Below are positions 1 to 11,690 of a stretch of 64,000 nt of DNA, piece after piece; within the stretch, counting starts at the first letter, position 1; each line of letters begins with the position of its first letter. The stretch comes from Psilocybe azurescens. Lineage: Eukaryota; Basidiomycota; Agaricomycetes; Agaricales; Agrocybaceae. A model generated the notes under the pieces. The model made no database searches and was not told the origin of the DNA. It saw nothing but the letters and a program-made list of their open reading frames with translations. Both the position numbers and the translations under genes were made by a program. The DNA lies in the NCBI GenBank assembly GCA_023853785.1, contig JAJIRX010000932.1, positions 1 to 64,000 on the forward strand. Reading direction: 5' to 3'.

Positions 1-878
1 CATTGACATTGTTTTTTTTTGAAGACAGTCACGAATTGATACTTGAACATTACGCTTGAATCATTCGAAGGAATGCCTTTGTTCTGTGCCAACTGACACC
101 CGTTAGACCGACCTATAATACGAGTGATAAATTCTCCTGAAGATTAATGATTTAGTATGACCTTTGGATGGCATTACTTTGGAACATTCGTCTTTGTACA
201 TTCTGGCGTGTGCTGAAATCGTATCGTTTGTCAAAACTCTTAGGCTCTACCACGGAAGGCGACGTTATCTGAAGGAAGCTCGTTCGAGGACTGGATCATC
301 TTCAAATCCGCAAACACAATTCTAACTTTGATCAAGGTCCCGGGTCGTTGGGACCGGTGTGCAATCTAATGTCCATTCAAAGTTTCGTAATAACGGCATA
401 TCCCATGATACAGATATGCCAGTCCGCCACGTCACCCATACGGCTTTGCTGCCATGCTACTGCTCTAATTGCGGCACCTTCTACGATACATGGGTCACTT
501 GGACATTTAATTCAACGAAAGAAGAGCCAACCGCGCTCTCACACTTTGATTGCGCAGCAGGCCTAATCCAATTCCCTTCAGGTCTTTCTTTATGCCTTGC
601 AGATTCGCTTGCTCCTATGTTCGTAAACGACTTAGCAGGAAACTTGTCACAGATAAGCAAAAGCCCTAACTTTTCTCCCAATCGGTTCTCAATAACTTGC
701 TCCCTGGTTTAGATTGATTTGGAAACTATATCGTCAGAAATAGAAATAAGGTTCGTACCCCACTTATACTCCCAGAAACGAGGTGATGCATGCCACGTAG
801 AGTTCTGTCACGAAGGCACCCGGGCGCTTCGTTTTATCGATCTTCCACACACCGACACTGCGGAACCATCGATTGGCG
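1..878. other. Upstream region, no supported gene
   Basis: No coding region is supported here. A 117-codon plus-strand frame at 359-712 resembles no family I know, and a 66-codon frame lies opposite it. The stretch is best read as intergenic DNA and promoter for the Argonaute gene downstream. Confidence 0.5.
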
Positions 879-886
879 TATATAAG
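879..886 (+). promoter_or_regulatory. TATA box of the Argonaute gene
   Basis: The sequence TATATAAG lies about 130 bp before the Argonaute ATG at 1013. A pyrimidine-rich stretch (about 890-920), as expected at a fungal transcription start, follows it. The call rests on motif and position only. Confidence 0.5.
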
Positions 887-1012
887 ATGCTCTTCCCCAC
901 AATCTCCCTTTTCCTTAGTGCCACAACCATCTACTGTTTTGGCCATTCGTGCTCAGCTCTTTGCATTTGCAAGCTTTTTTCTTGAACTTTTGCTGACTAC
1001 GATAGACAAGTC

Positions 1013-4000
1013 ATGCCCCCACGAAACGCACCAATCCGCGGCGGCCCCCAACGGGGAGGAGCACCTGCTCCTCTCCGTGGTGGTCGAGGCAGTGGTGCTA
1101 GTCGTGGTGGCCGGTCTCCGGCCTACCTAGTGCAGCAGGTGAGCACCGAATTTGTGTAGAACAGTCTAATTCCATTTAATTTATCTGGGATTTGGGTTAA
1201 TTTTTTTTTCTGTAATACGCTCTTAGTCCCTTTAGTCGCGTCTCATATCACGACTGTTGGTGTCAGAAGGCCAAATTATGGCACCGCCGGACGTGTCATG
1301 CAAGTCCATGTTAATTCCTTCGCCGTGAATTCTGTTCCGACAGGTTATGTTTTCCATTATGATGGTATGTTCTTATTCCATCGTTTCGGTTCTTTTACCC
1401 AGACAAAGTCTAATATTATGGGGTATTTTTAGTTGGTAAGTTGACCGACTGCACTTCTTGAGTTTCTTCGAAAAAGAATCCGACGGGTTTTGACATCATT
1501 TTAGTGGTTGATCCCGACAAACTTCCGGCGAGATTTAATATGAAACTTTTCAAAGTTCTTCAAGAACAAGACAGGGATGTCTTTGAGCCCAAGATAGTCT
1601 ACGATGGTCGCAAGAATGCGTTCGCGCCCCGTGAGCTCCCGTTGGGGCCAAACGGCAGTCGTAGGGTAAGATGAGACGACATTCACATGAGTTGGTTGAG
1701 ATTGACGCTGTTTTCCTATTTTCCTATGTCTTTTAGTTTTCCGTCAGTCTTCCTCAGGCTAATGGAGGTAGCAACCCGACTCGACCGCCACGGGTATATC
1801 ATATCACGCTCACCAAAGTGGCTCAAATAAACTTAGCGTCCGTTTCTATTCTATTCTCATTCCTAGGGTTTTACAATATCACTAATCTCGAACGAACAGC
1901 GTACTGGAAAACTACGTCAATGGTCTCCAATCACACGATGAATCGGTTTTGACGGCGATTATGGTGAGTTAGCGATGTTCATATTACACTGCGCACTGCG
2001 CTATTTGCTAATCTTCGAACTTTGATAGGCCCTCAACGTTGTCATTCGTATGGAGCCGAACCAGCATAATACCTTCAATAAGCGTTCCTTCTTCATTCCA
2101 GACGGCAGGCGCAACATCGGCGGCGGTATGGAGTTATGGCGCGGCATATTCCAATCCATCCGACCAACTTTACATAAGCTTGTTGTTAATATCGACCTCG
2201 CCACTGCGGTCATGTACAGGGAAGGCCCTCTTTTCAATCTGTGCATGGAATATTTCCCCAACATCCCGAACATTGGGCCGAGATCGTTTGCACCTGCAAA
2301 TGGATTCCCTGAGAACAGGAGAATCATGTTGCAAAAATTTATTTCTGGGTTAAGTGTTACGGTCGCGACTTCCGGCGATAGGCGTCGCGTCATTCGTGGT
2401 CTGAGCAGAGAAGGGGCCAATGTCTACCGGTTCACTGGCCGAGATGGAGTCAGTATGACCGTCGCTCAATACTACCAGAGCATTGGTAGGCCGCTTCAGT
2501 TCCCTGATGTTATTTGCGCTCAGGTAAGGGTTTACCACTTTGGCTCCAACCTTGAACCTAATGAATGATAACGTCACGTTTCACGTTTCTAGATCGGTGC
2601 TTCCGCTATGGTTCCTCTCGAGATGTGTATGGTCCCGAGAGGTCAAGTGATGCGTAAACAAGTTCCGGATGATAAAGTCAAAGAAGTGTTGGATTTCTCC
2701 ACCATGAGACCCGACGTTAGGCTAGAGCAAATCAAGAAGGGTATCAGGGTGCGTTTGTTTCCCAAATTACAAGCGAGGATGTAGGCTGACTTTTGGGCGT
2801 TTAGGATATTCAATATGGCCAATCCAACTATGTCAGAGATTTTGGAATGGCCATCAGTACCGAGCCCATGAAGATCGAAATGCGAGTCATAAGCCCGCCC
2901 AAGCTCAGATATGGCGACGGACCGCAGCCTACTGTGGTAAGTTTCTCATCGACAGTGTCCTTATAAGACTTGTCTTTAATTTATGAGTTATAAGGAACCT
3001 CGAAATGGGGCGTGGAACATGTACGCGACTTCGTTTATCATCAGGATATTTCTATATATTAACTTATAACTTCAGGTTGGATAAAAATTCTACGTTCCTT
3101 CAAAGATTACGCGATGGGTGATGATCATCTACGAAGGGCGGAATAGGTTCTCGGATGCGATACAACAGGATGTCATACGCTCGTTCCTTCAAGCTTGCAA
3201 GAGCGTTGGTGCGTATCTTATCATTTCAAAAAACCTTCCATGACACCGATATCGTGCTACGTATATAGGCGTTGTTGTTGAAAACGAGAACCCCATGGTC
3301 AAATATGAGCATCCTCAAGGAAGGGTCCACGATGTATGTTTCTTCAATCCTCGTTCATTCATGTGATATGTCCTGATTGAACTCATCAGCAATTGAGGGC
3401 TGCCGGCATCGAGTGCAACCAGAAGATGGGGGCCTACCTACTTTGATGATGGTTATCCTCCCAGAAGGAGGGAATGAGCTTTATACCGCTGTCAAACAGT
3501 ACGTTATCGTACTTTTATAGTGGAAGTTATGTCATTGATGATACCTTGGTAGCTTTGGAGACGTAGCGGTGCGCACTCTTTATACTAATTCATAGTAATG
3601 TGTCATAATCTGACCGACGTCCTTGTTTGAAGGTCGGAGTGGTGACACAATGCCTCAAGTCGCAAAAATGTTCTCGAGCGAAACAACAATACTGGGCGAA
3701 CGTATTACTAAAGTAAGTTCTTCCAGCATCTGTTCAGATAGTCGTTACACTGACATTGGCTTTGGCCTTTGGTCATCAGAGTGAACGTTAAACTTGGAGG
3801 TATTAACGTTATTCCCGACCGATCGCACCCCTCTGTCGCCGCTTTGACCGACCCCCTTAACCCGACTATTGTTATGGGTGAGTTAGCTAGTCTGCAAGGG
3901 GCGCCTTTTCAGAGACTTGATTAATTTGTATAATCTAGGAGCCGACGTTATACATCCTGCTCCTGGTTCCACCGATCGCCCGTCCTTCACAGCCTTGGTT

Positions 4001-5278
4001 GGCAGCGTTGACTCCAATTCTGCAAAATACGTCGCTACTACTCGCGTCCAAACTGGACGCCAGGAGATCATTGACGACCTGCAGGCAATGGTCAAGGTAT
4101 GTCTACATCATCTTTACTGATCCACATATTCGATGGATTGAGCCCTTTAAAGGAAATCCTTAATTTGTATATTGGGTATCGAAGAAACATCGAAAAGAAG
4201 CCGGGCACGGCAGCTCATCCTAAAAGGCTGATTTTCTATCGTGGTATGCCGACAACGGAAATTATGAAATTAAGTTCTCATCGCGTTTCTAGATGGAGTT
4301 TCTGAAGGACAGTTCAAGCACGTATTGGATGACGGTGAGGACTACTGGCATTCTTGCCTAGTTGTGATCAATCTCACTTCAAATTTTCAGAACTACCCTT
4401 GATCCAAGGTGAGTTACTCGACACAGCCAGCCATTATCCTGCTAATGTTCAAGTATTATGCAGAAGCATGCAAAGAACTGGGGATCAACCCGACGATCAC
4501 GCTCATTGTTGTTGGAAAACGACATCATAACCAGTGAGCAGACTGTGATGTCTTAGCTCTTTTTCCAGCTAATCGGTGTGGATAGGCTGTTTCCAATTGG
4601 TCGGACTGACGATAGGAGTGGAAATTGCCCGGCGGGCTCTGTGATCGATCGCGAAATCACACATCCGACCGATTTCGACTTCATTCTTCAAAGTCATGCT
4701 GGAATTCTTGGAACAAGTCGCCCAGGACACTATTCCGTGCGTGTTCTATCACCTCTCCAGAGATGAGATATTCATCTGATTTTTAACTCAGGTATTGTTT
4801 GATGTACGTATCTGGTTGTCACTGTAAATCGTATACTCGAAGCTAATCATTCGGTTTTCGCATCTTGATCAGCAATATGGATTCAAGTTCGCACTTTTTC
4901 TTTTATTATACACATCGCATCTTCTAACATTTCTCATTCAGTGCGGACTCGATACAGGCCCTTTCATTCGCCTTGTGCCACGTTTACGCAAGGTCAACTC
5001 GTTCTGTTTCAATCCCAGCTCCTGTGTATTGTAAGCCATACCCTTTTAAATATTTTCCTCAGTCTGATAGCCATTTTGCAGACGCGGACATAGTCTGCTC
5101 TCGTGCTAAGAACCACTTTGATCCTCAGGGGCCGCTCAGGCTCTCTGATGCGGGTTCCCAGGTGTCTGGCGCAAGCGGTGGCGGATACTTGGAATCGTTC
5201 AAAGCTGGATTCAGACCCCTACACGTTAACCAAACAAGGCTGATGTACTTTTCTGTGAGTGAACTGATCTATTGTTGA
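1013..5278 (+). CDS. AGO: Argonaute, RNA-silencing effector (many introns)
   Basis: This is a full-length Argonaute split by more than a dozen short introns. The N-terminus (from 1013) is rich in RGG, as in many eukaryotic Argonautes. The N domain lies at about 1250-1900, linker and PAZ at about 2030-2700, MID at about 2800-3350 and PIWI from about 3100 to the end. The catalytic residues visible are D in GADVIHP (about 3945), E in GRQEIIDDL (about 4065), D in RDGVSEGQF (exon junction near 4292) and D in [10 protein letters not shown] (about 5085). The last position is His in human AGO2, so the tetrad reads DEDD. The slicer is therefore probably active, binding a small RNA and cleaving its target. 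The frame breaks once in a G5 run at 3428-3432, just before [10 protein letters not shown], and the exon 1-2 join is also unclear. The stop at 5276-5278 assumes that GTGAGT at 5255 is not a donor. Confidence 0.93.
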
Positions 5279-5910
5279 CTGAACGTACACATTGACGAGT
5301 CTCTTACTAAGTAACGCTTCCCTTACTGCCATTATATCTTTTGCTTTCCGTGCTGTCTTTTGCTTTGATGTACATCTAACCATGGCTGTTTGAATTTTAA
5401 CGCTCGTATCCAGTGCCGTCCCATGTGTCTCGACCGCGATCGCTCTACCTTGATCTTGCTCGAGTATTTCTTTATATCTGAATCTGTACCTACCACCGAG
5501 ACTATTTTGAAATTTTACGATATTTGAATCCTTGACAAAGTCATCCACTACATTGAATGTTCGAACGAATGGTAAAGATCGGGGAGCAATCCATCCAAAT
5601 GGCATATTTCCCTCAAAGTCTGCACATTTGTGCGCCTTTTCACAACCGGGTTCTGACAACGGATACGCCTTTTCCACCAATCCATCTTTCTTCACTCAGT
5701 TCCCCTGGCAATTTCTCACAGAGCATTAGGGCGTGACACTCGTCCTCTCTTTCGTTGGCCCCTCTGCTTTCTTCCTTTTTGTTCGTGGTTTGTGTTCATG
5801 GTTTCGTGCTGAATGTGCTCGCAATCGTGTTCGTTGTCTTGTTCCTTCGTTATCACATTCCCACCCTTTGACTCCCATAAACACAGTTCAAACAATAACC
5901 TGATCTAGTG
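5279..5910. other. Intergenic, Argonaute 3' side
   Basis: A 158-codon minus-strand frame (5219-5695) overlaps the 3' end of Argonaute. It has no recognisable domain and lies partly opposite coding sequence, so I do not call it a gene. The DNA at 5740-5880 is pyrimidine-rich on the plus strand. Confidence 0.4.
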
Positions 5911-6296
5911 ATGGCATGGGCCAGATTGTCTGGTTACAACGGCACCGAAATATTGGCGGGCTGACGAATGTTACCCAATCTTCCTTGTCTTTGAGCAATA
6001 CAGTGCAAGATTATTGAATCTCTTTTGCTACTACTCTAGATCCTAACGATGGAACAGGAAGTAAACGTGCATTTATACCGGTCATTTGATTATATGGCAT
6101 CAAGGATTCTAACCATTCCGCTCAGGCCCTGCGTGGAAACAGTACTCTGTTACCAACCCGGTATGTCGTATTTCTTCGAAGCTATTTTCAATCGACTTCC
6201 CTAGTTCTGTCTGACTCAATTATTTTGTAGAACCTCATGCAGCCGGACAGTGGAGAGAATCTCAAGCTTGTCAAAGATGACTATCGTTCCCAGTAG
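5911..6296 (+). CDS. Small four-exon protein, unknown (47 aa)
   Basis: I infer this gene from splice sites. Exons 5911-5932, 6040-6060, 6126-6160 and 6231-6296 are separated by introns with GT and AG ends. All four join in one frame, from the ATG at 5911 to the TAG at 6294-6296. Exon lengths of 22, 21, 35 and 66 nt give 48 codons. The product is small, hydrophilic and charged at the C-terminus (ends LKLVKDDYRSQ), with no signal peptide or membrane segment. I do not recognise the family. The agreement of all phases is the main support. It could instead be the 3' end of a longer gene, but I see no further upstream exon. Confidence 0.42.
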
Positions 6297-6627
6297 ATGA
6301 CCTTTATCAATTCCATTCCTGTAGTCTTCCTTTGCTTACGTTGATCCATGCTGCTGGGAATAGCTTTTACCTATTTATACAATCAAATTATATCGATATT
6401 CCCCTATGCTATGATAATTGATTAATTACATGGCTTCTGTGAGAAGCTCTAAGCTCACAGAGATACTATAGCATTTTCATGCGTGCTCTGGAGGCCTTAA
6501 CAAGTACCTTGAAATGTCCATCATAGCTGGCACAACATAACACCCGCAACGAAGGGGCTGGAATTCGTAGCCCCGTGCAGAAGACTCACGTGGATTCCTT
6601 TGGCCATCGGAGAGAGAGGAATAGCAT

Positions 6628-8044
6628 TCAGGTGAAGATGACTACAGTCACCGAGAATTGGCGACTTTCGAGAGGAGATATAAGGTATACACAGGGTATA
6701 TTAGTTCAAGAAACTCACTAAGAATCTTTGGGTGCCTTTGATAGAGCACTAGCGGCCAAGTGGACTGCAGGGCCTGAATTACCGCAGGTGAAGCTGGTTA
6801 TTCTCGCGATAGTCGTGCCTTCGCAAAGCACAGGAAGATCTGAGAGATTGTATGCCCTACTGTTGCTAGCCATTACAGCATTGTTGGTGTTCTGTTCGAT
6901 CCATAGCCCAACAAGACCGACAGCTTCTTCATCCCGAAGGTATTCCCAAAGGCCGCCAGTCCCAAAGATAGCAACGTCTCCAGGCTGGACATTTGTGACG
7001 GTGACAGCGGGCACGGCGGTGAAATATGGCGGTGTCAGATAGTCATCACTAGATTCATCCAGGCCAAAATCCTCATGGAGCACTTCGCGGCTCCATTTCA
7101 TCGCGCCGACGCCAAATGCGCGCGTCTGTTTCAATCCAAGCAGGCGGCCATCGTTAAGTAGATTGGGCTCGTTTGGGTGTGCTGCAGTCAGGCGCGCTGC
7201 TTCCTCGGGGCTAGTCATGACCTGGTCGGCAGTCAATGGTTTGACTTGATACATGTACCTTCCGTCAGGACCATCCACCCGTCGTCCCAAGACAGCGCGA
7301 CCTTCTCCCGTTAGCGCAACACGTAAGCGTCGGTCTTCCGCGTTATAAATGCCCATAAGCACTGAGCTTCCCATAGTCGTGGCCGCTTTCAAAGTGGCGT
7401 CTGCACCTCTGAGGGTTGGATCCAAGGTGATAATCTGATCATCTACATCGTAGAATGCTTTTTTATGGTTTCATCGATCGAAGACGGTGCCACGACTGGA
7501 TTGGGGAGCTCTCCGGGATTGCGTCTGCTTGACGGTGGCTCTGCGTTTGCTGCAGCTGAGTACAGATCGGCGAACCACGAACACACGGCCACTGGGAGCA
7601 ATTTTGATAACCGCTCCGCCAAGCCAGCACCTTGTTCGTCGAACCCTTCCGCGATTGTGAAGCACGCGAATTTTAAAGTCGGAGAGAAGGTAAAGTCAGT
7701 CTCCGTTGATTCTATCGTTCTGCTGTGTCATGCGGAATAATTAGTTTTAAGAAAAGGAGAAGTAGGACACCGACACACCTTCCTTTTAGAAAGAAAGTCA
7801 CCCGGTCTACCTGAACTGATCCGTTGCACATATTTTTAAATTTCCCGAAGTCAAAGTTAATTATGCCTGGCTCGCCAGCTTCATCTCGTTTCTTTACTCG
7901 GTTCGTTAATGCAAGAACTATAGTGCCTCCTACAAAGAATAGCGTAGCAGCTTTATTGCCGGATATGTGACGAGCTTTTCTCCTCGAATTTGAATGGAAG
8001 GCCTTGCAGAGGACCGGTCGAGCTCTCGTGCAGTTCCGTAGCAT
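6628..8044 (-). CDS. PP2C-like pseudophosphatase, mitochondrial type
   Basis: This is a relative of the fungal PP2C/pyruvate dehydrogenase phosphatase group. The ATG at 8044 starts a basic, arginine-rich leader followed by a hydrophobic segment (AATLFFVGGTIVLAL), which suggests a mitochondrial membrane protein. An intron lies at about 7715-7830. The body runs 7710-6719, and a last exon at 6664-6628 joins through a 54-bp intron to end in SVTVVIFT. Fold landmarks are present (GRAVLGRRV, QTRAFGVG, VGLVGLW), but each metal site is changed. The FDGHGG motif reads FDEQGAG, SDGLWD reads GTGGLWE, and the terminal DD-[IV]-TV reads QFSVTV. A dead, regulatory enzyme is likely. The frame slips once in a run of six T at 7459-7464 (plus strand), which looks like a lost base. 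A related, shorter copy lies at 10.7-11.7 kb. Confidence 0.75.
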
Positions 8045-8501
8045 CTAACTGGGATTTGGTCGATGATCAAGTTGCGGTTCATTATTCCCAGGCCCAGTGG
8101 AGTTTGTCGGTAGTAGTAGTCGGAGTTCAAATTACGGGAGATGAAAAGAGAGAAGAGAAGAAAAACATGCGCCTTGGAGTTGCCTTGGAGCTTACATTGC
8201 ACCGCGCCAACGCGGCGTACTATGCAAATAAAATTGGACACGACGAATATGCCACGATATGACAGCCAGCATGAAGATCAATAACAGTCAACATGTCAAA
8301 TGATAATCGATAAAATGTTCGCAATTGACGGGGTAAAGGAAAAATATCCCTTGGTTTCCGTCGGAAGTTGGATGCCTTTGAGTAATCTGTTCAAATTCAT
8401 TATGGGCAAGGTGAGAAATAAATTTAATACGATAAAGCGCAAATTCATGCTTCAAATAGTCAAAATCAAATCCGTCTGCCAACACTAGTCATGGCCAACC
8501 T
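8045..8501. other. Intergenic between PP2C-like and HET genes
   Basis: These 457 bp probably serve as a shared, divergent promoter region. Short frames on both strands have no recognisable content. An ATG at 8491 heads an 8-codon frame just upstream of the HET start. Confidence 0.4.
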
Positions 8502-10097
8502 ATGCAGGAAGTAATCGACGTCTTGCGGGCCCATGTCTTCAACATGATGCCCATACGATTATTACAGCTTCCCGACATGAAGCTCATTGAGAAGGGGGAT
8601 ATATTCAAGCATCTTCTGCCCAAGTTGACCGACATCACCGAGTCATGGATAGCAGACAAGATCCAGTCAACCAAATGGGAAGAAGTCGCATTCGTATCAG
8701 GAAAGGCGGACAGGCGAAGGCGAGTGATCGAGGAAGGCGTCAAAGAGCGTGCACAGTACGCGATCCTGTCGCACACCTGGCTCTTGGATGAAAGAGAGAT
8801 CACATATGGCGACTGGAAGACCCAGCAGAATCTTTCCGGAGCCGGATACGCCAAGTTGAAGAACTTTTGTCAGGTCGCTTATCGCGACCATGGAATGACA
8901 CTCGCCTGGCTGGATACCCTCTGCATCAACAAAGACAGCACCTCGGAACTTGACGAATCGATTCGCTCCATGTATCGCTGGTATCGCTACTCGGCCATTT
9001 CCATCGTCACCCTCGCCGAAACTACTGTCCTGGACGATGTACCAAAGGACCGCTGGTTCACCCGAGGATGGACGTTACAGGAACTTCTAGCTCCAAGTCG
9101 ATTGAAGTTCTATTCAAAGGGTTGGACACAGCTCCTAGATGGACACAACGATAAAGGACACACCGAAAAGGATGACGACGACGATGCCGACGGCAACGAC
9201 GGCAAAAATAAATCTTCTAATCTATCCGTGTTCGCGCCGCTCATCGAAAAGGCGACTGGAATTTCTCTCGACGAGTTACGAACCTTCGATCCAGCTGGTA
9301 CTCGGCGCAACATCCCAACGCGTATGATTTGGGCTTCGAAGAGAGTAACGACTCGTGAAGAGGACTCCGCGTACTGCCTTATGGGTTTGTTTGGCGTCAG
9401 CTTCTCGATCGCGTATGGGGAAGGCAGAGAGCGCGCATTCTTCAGACTCCTTGAAGCTATCATTACCACCTATCGAGACATTCTGGCCATCCTCGATTGG
9501 TCAGGCAAGCCAATAGGACGGGACGTGCACGCGACGTCTCTTTTTCCGTCAGGGCCAGAATGCTATAAGCGCATTCTAGGAGAGGCGAGATTAGAATCCT
9601 TCGATTGGTCCGACATACAGGACTATGTTCCTTTTTCCTTTGCGCCCAAGGAGCCTATGACTCTTACACACCTCGGAATACGTATTGATCTCTACTGCGT
9701 ACCCGCAACAGTACACTCCTTCGAAGAACGCGATGGGATCTACACCGTCTCGATGAAGTGTGGTGCCCGCTTCCAAGAAGAACCTATCGTAATCAACGTC
9801 TATCCTCACACCTACCGAATATTCGATGAGGAGGAGGATGAAGGGTTCGGGAAGGAGTTTATGTTTGGCATCTGGACGTTTGAGAGAGACAGCGAAGATA
9901 CCGTATATATTCCGAATATTCCGGAGCAGCCTTGTCGAGTTTTTCTGTTGGAGTCGACCGATCGTTACCAGCCCATCGAAATGCCCAGGATCTGGAACAA
10001 GGTTGACACACCGGACCCTCTAAGGATATCGCCCGATTCTCCTTGGGAAGATGACTGGGACAAAGAGAAAATTTCCATCAAGACCTTTATCCTCTGA
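8502..10097 (+). CDS. HET-domain (heterokaryon incompatibility) protein
   Basis: A single uninterrupted exon of 531 codons. The HET domain occupies roughly residues 85-190, with its usual blocks YAILSHTWL, EITYGDW, GYAKLKNFC, LAWLDTLCINK, SELDESIRSMYRWY and FTRGWTLQELLAP. Further on, the IPTRMIWASKR, REEDSAYCLMGLFGV and YGEGRERAFFRL blocks are typical of the basidiomycete HET family. An acidic run of Asp and Lys lies near residue 225. In ascomycetes HET proteins trigger cell death when unlike hyphae fuse; in basidiomycetes the role is mostly unproven. There is no visible effector domain beyond HET. The ATG at 8502 is the first in frame; later in-frame starts would still keep the domain. It is flanked on both sides by minus-strand PP2C-like genes. 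Confidence 0.92.
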   Translation: MQEVIDVLRAHVFNMMPIRLLQLPDMKLIEKGDIFKHLLPKLTDITESWIADKIQSTKWEEVAFVSGKADRRRRVIEEGVKERAQYAILSHTWLLDEREITYGDWKTQQNLSGAGYAKLKNFCQVAYRDHGMTLAWLDTLCINKDSTSELDESIRSMYRWYRYSAISIVTLAETTVLDDVPKDRWFTRGWTLQELLAPSRLKFYSKGWTQLLDGHNDKGHTEKDDDDDADGNDGKNKSSNLSVFAPLIEKATGISLDELRTFDPAGTRRNIPTRMIWASKRVTTREEDSAYCLMGLFGVSFSIAYGEGRERAFFRLLEAIITTYRDILAILDWSGKPIGRDVHATSLFPSGPECYKRILGEARLESFDWSDIQDYVPFSFAPKEPMTLTHLGIRIDLYCVPATVHSFEERDGIYTVSMKCGARFQEEPIVINVYPHTYRIFDEEEDEGFGKEFMFGIWTFERDSEDTVYIPNIPEQPCRVFLLESTDRYQPIEMPRIWNKVDTPDPLRISPDSPWEDDWDKEKISIKTFIL

Positions 10098-10710
10098 ACC
10101 ACGCGTAAAACTCTGGCGAGAACAGTAGTGGAAGGCGAGTATGAGCGCGTGGATACATCCAAAGCATTTAACCAAAGGAGAAAACAGAAATATGTATCTC
10201 ACCTCTAAAGAGTAAACCTGTATTTGTACAATTGCAGAGTTGATACCCACAATTATGTGTATGTTAACGGTCCTGACTCGCTCAAATGTCGGCGTGGTAT
10301 CATTGAGAAAGATGGCGTTTCTTTGCTCTGTATCAGCACTGCAGAGGACATTCCGGAGGAGGTACTTAAGAGATGACTATGTCGGTTTTATTGCAGACGA
10401 ACTTCTTCGATATTCCATCTCTTGTACATAACCGTGGTGTCTTTAAAATCGTCGAGGTACAGTATGGGTAGGTCTGAGGGCTGGCAATATCGGATTTGCG
10501 CCCCACAGGGAGAATTGACGAACGCAGAGATGTGTAGCGATTGGGTGACACAGAGTAGCTGAGTAAGCGTTCTGGGTTGCGAAATTATGCGAATCGGCAC
10601 ACAGAGGAACTCTAGAGACGGGTTTAACGTTTATGAATTCACTGGGGACTCAACGAGTAGAGGTGTAGGTTATATAGTTGCTCTAAGAGTCCATTGAAAT
10701 AAAGGTAATA
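10098..10710. other. Intergenic, nothing supported
   Basis: Short overlapping frames exist on both strands but none has recognisable sequence. It separates the HET gene from the second PP2C-like gene. Confidence 0.45.
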
Positions 10711-11690
10711 CTAAGGAATGTGTAAGTCAGGTGAAACAATCAAGGTAAGGAACGACTGCAGCGGGCAGAGTGCATGATAAAGAATTGCAAGAGTCCAAGC
10801 AGGGCACCGGAAAGAAGGATATCGGAGAAATCGTATGACAAATAATCTGCTTACCTTGGTACCCCAATTCCAGTCTCTAGTCTTGACCCAAAGTCGAATT
10901 CTTTCTTTTACGCCACGAGCATCCAGCCATATTCCAACAAGCCCGACCACTTCCTCTCCTGTAAGACAGTCCCAAATGCCCTTGGAAGCGAATACGACAA
11001 AATCGTCTAGTTGTATTCCTTCTCTATATGTGATAATAGGTTCGGCTGCAGAGACCACCGCTGACTCGCTGGGATCAGGCAAGCTGATTTCCCCAGTGAG
11101 GATGTCTGCCTTGTAGATATACGATCTTGCTGTTCTCTGCTCTACGCTTGTAGAGTCGTTGCGAACTTGCCTGCCAAGCACCACACGAGAATCTCCGGTC
11201 ATAGAGATGCGGAGTGAACGGTCCTCTGTGTTATAAATGCCTATCACCGAGGTTCTTTCCCAAGGATCTACTATTTTCCTCAGGTTCGAAAGGAGGCCTC
11301 CAGGACCTTTAGCTTGGTTGACGGGTCCGGTAGAGAACCTCCTGGTTCACCAGCGGGGTCATCCATGTTCCGGCAGTTATCGCATTTCTGGTCAGTGTAA
11401 ATGCCCGAATGATATTGCTGTCCACGTCGGTAATGGCCATATTGATTCTATCATCCGTCGACTCTGACGAAGATCGTTGTCTTTGCACTATTGGGGGCAC
11501 GTCTAGTCCTTGATACGTGTCCAATGTGCTAGGCACATGATTTGCTGAAGCTGGTGCCAATGCCAGTAAGCATCGGCATAGCATGCTCAACGTTCAATTC
11601 GAGCAGATGATAAAGGATGTGGTACTTAGGATCTTTTCCCTGGTACCCATTGTACATTCCGATGAACATCAGTGGAGAAATCCAGGCAAC
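10711..11690 (-). pseudogene. Second PP2C-like gene, shortened and metal-site dead
   Basis: A divergent relative of the gene at 6.6-8.0 kb on the same strand. Landmarks in order are MYNGYQGK (about 11660, at the FDGHGG position), VDSNIIRAF, VIGIYNTEDRSLRIS, MTGDSRVVLGRQV, FVVFASKGIWD and VVGLVGIW. A C-terminal FLTLIV matches the end of the fold. Metal-site residues are lost in each block: FDG reads YNG, SDG reads SKG, and the last DD reads SF. About 75 residues, including the TRAFG block of its neighbour, are absent. Splicing of the N-terminal part is unclear and no leader was found, so the upstream limit is approximate. It may be a decaying duplicate or a short pseudophosphatase. Confidence 0.6.

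Noticed and set aside
359..712. 117-codon plus-strand frame
   Set aside because: No domain, no splice context, and a competing frame on the other strand.
5219..5695. 158-codon minus-strand frame overlapping Argonaute's end
   Set aside because: Partly antisense to coding sequence and without any recognisable motif.
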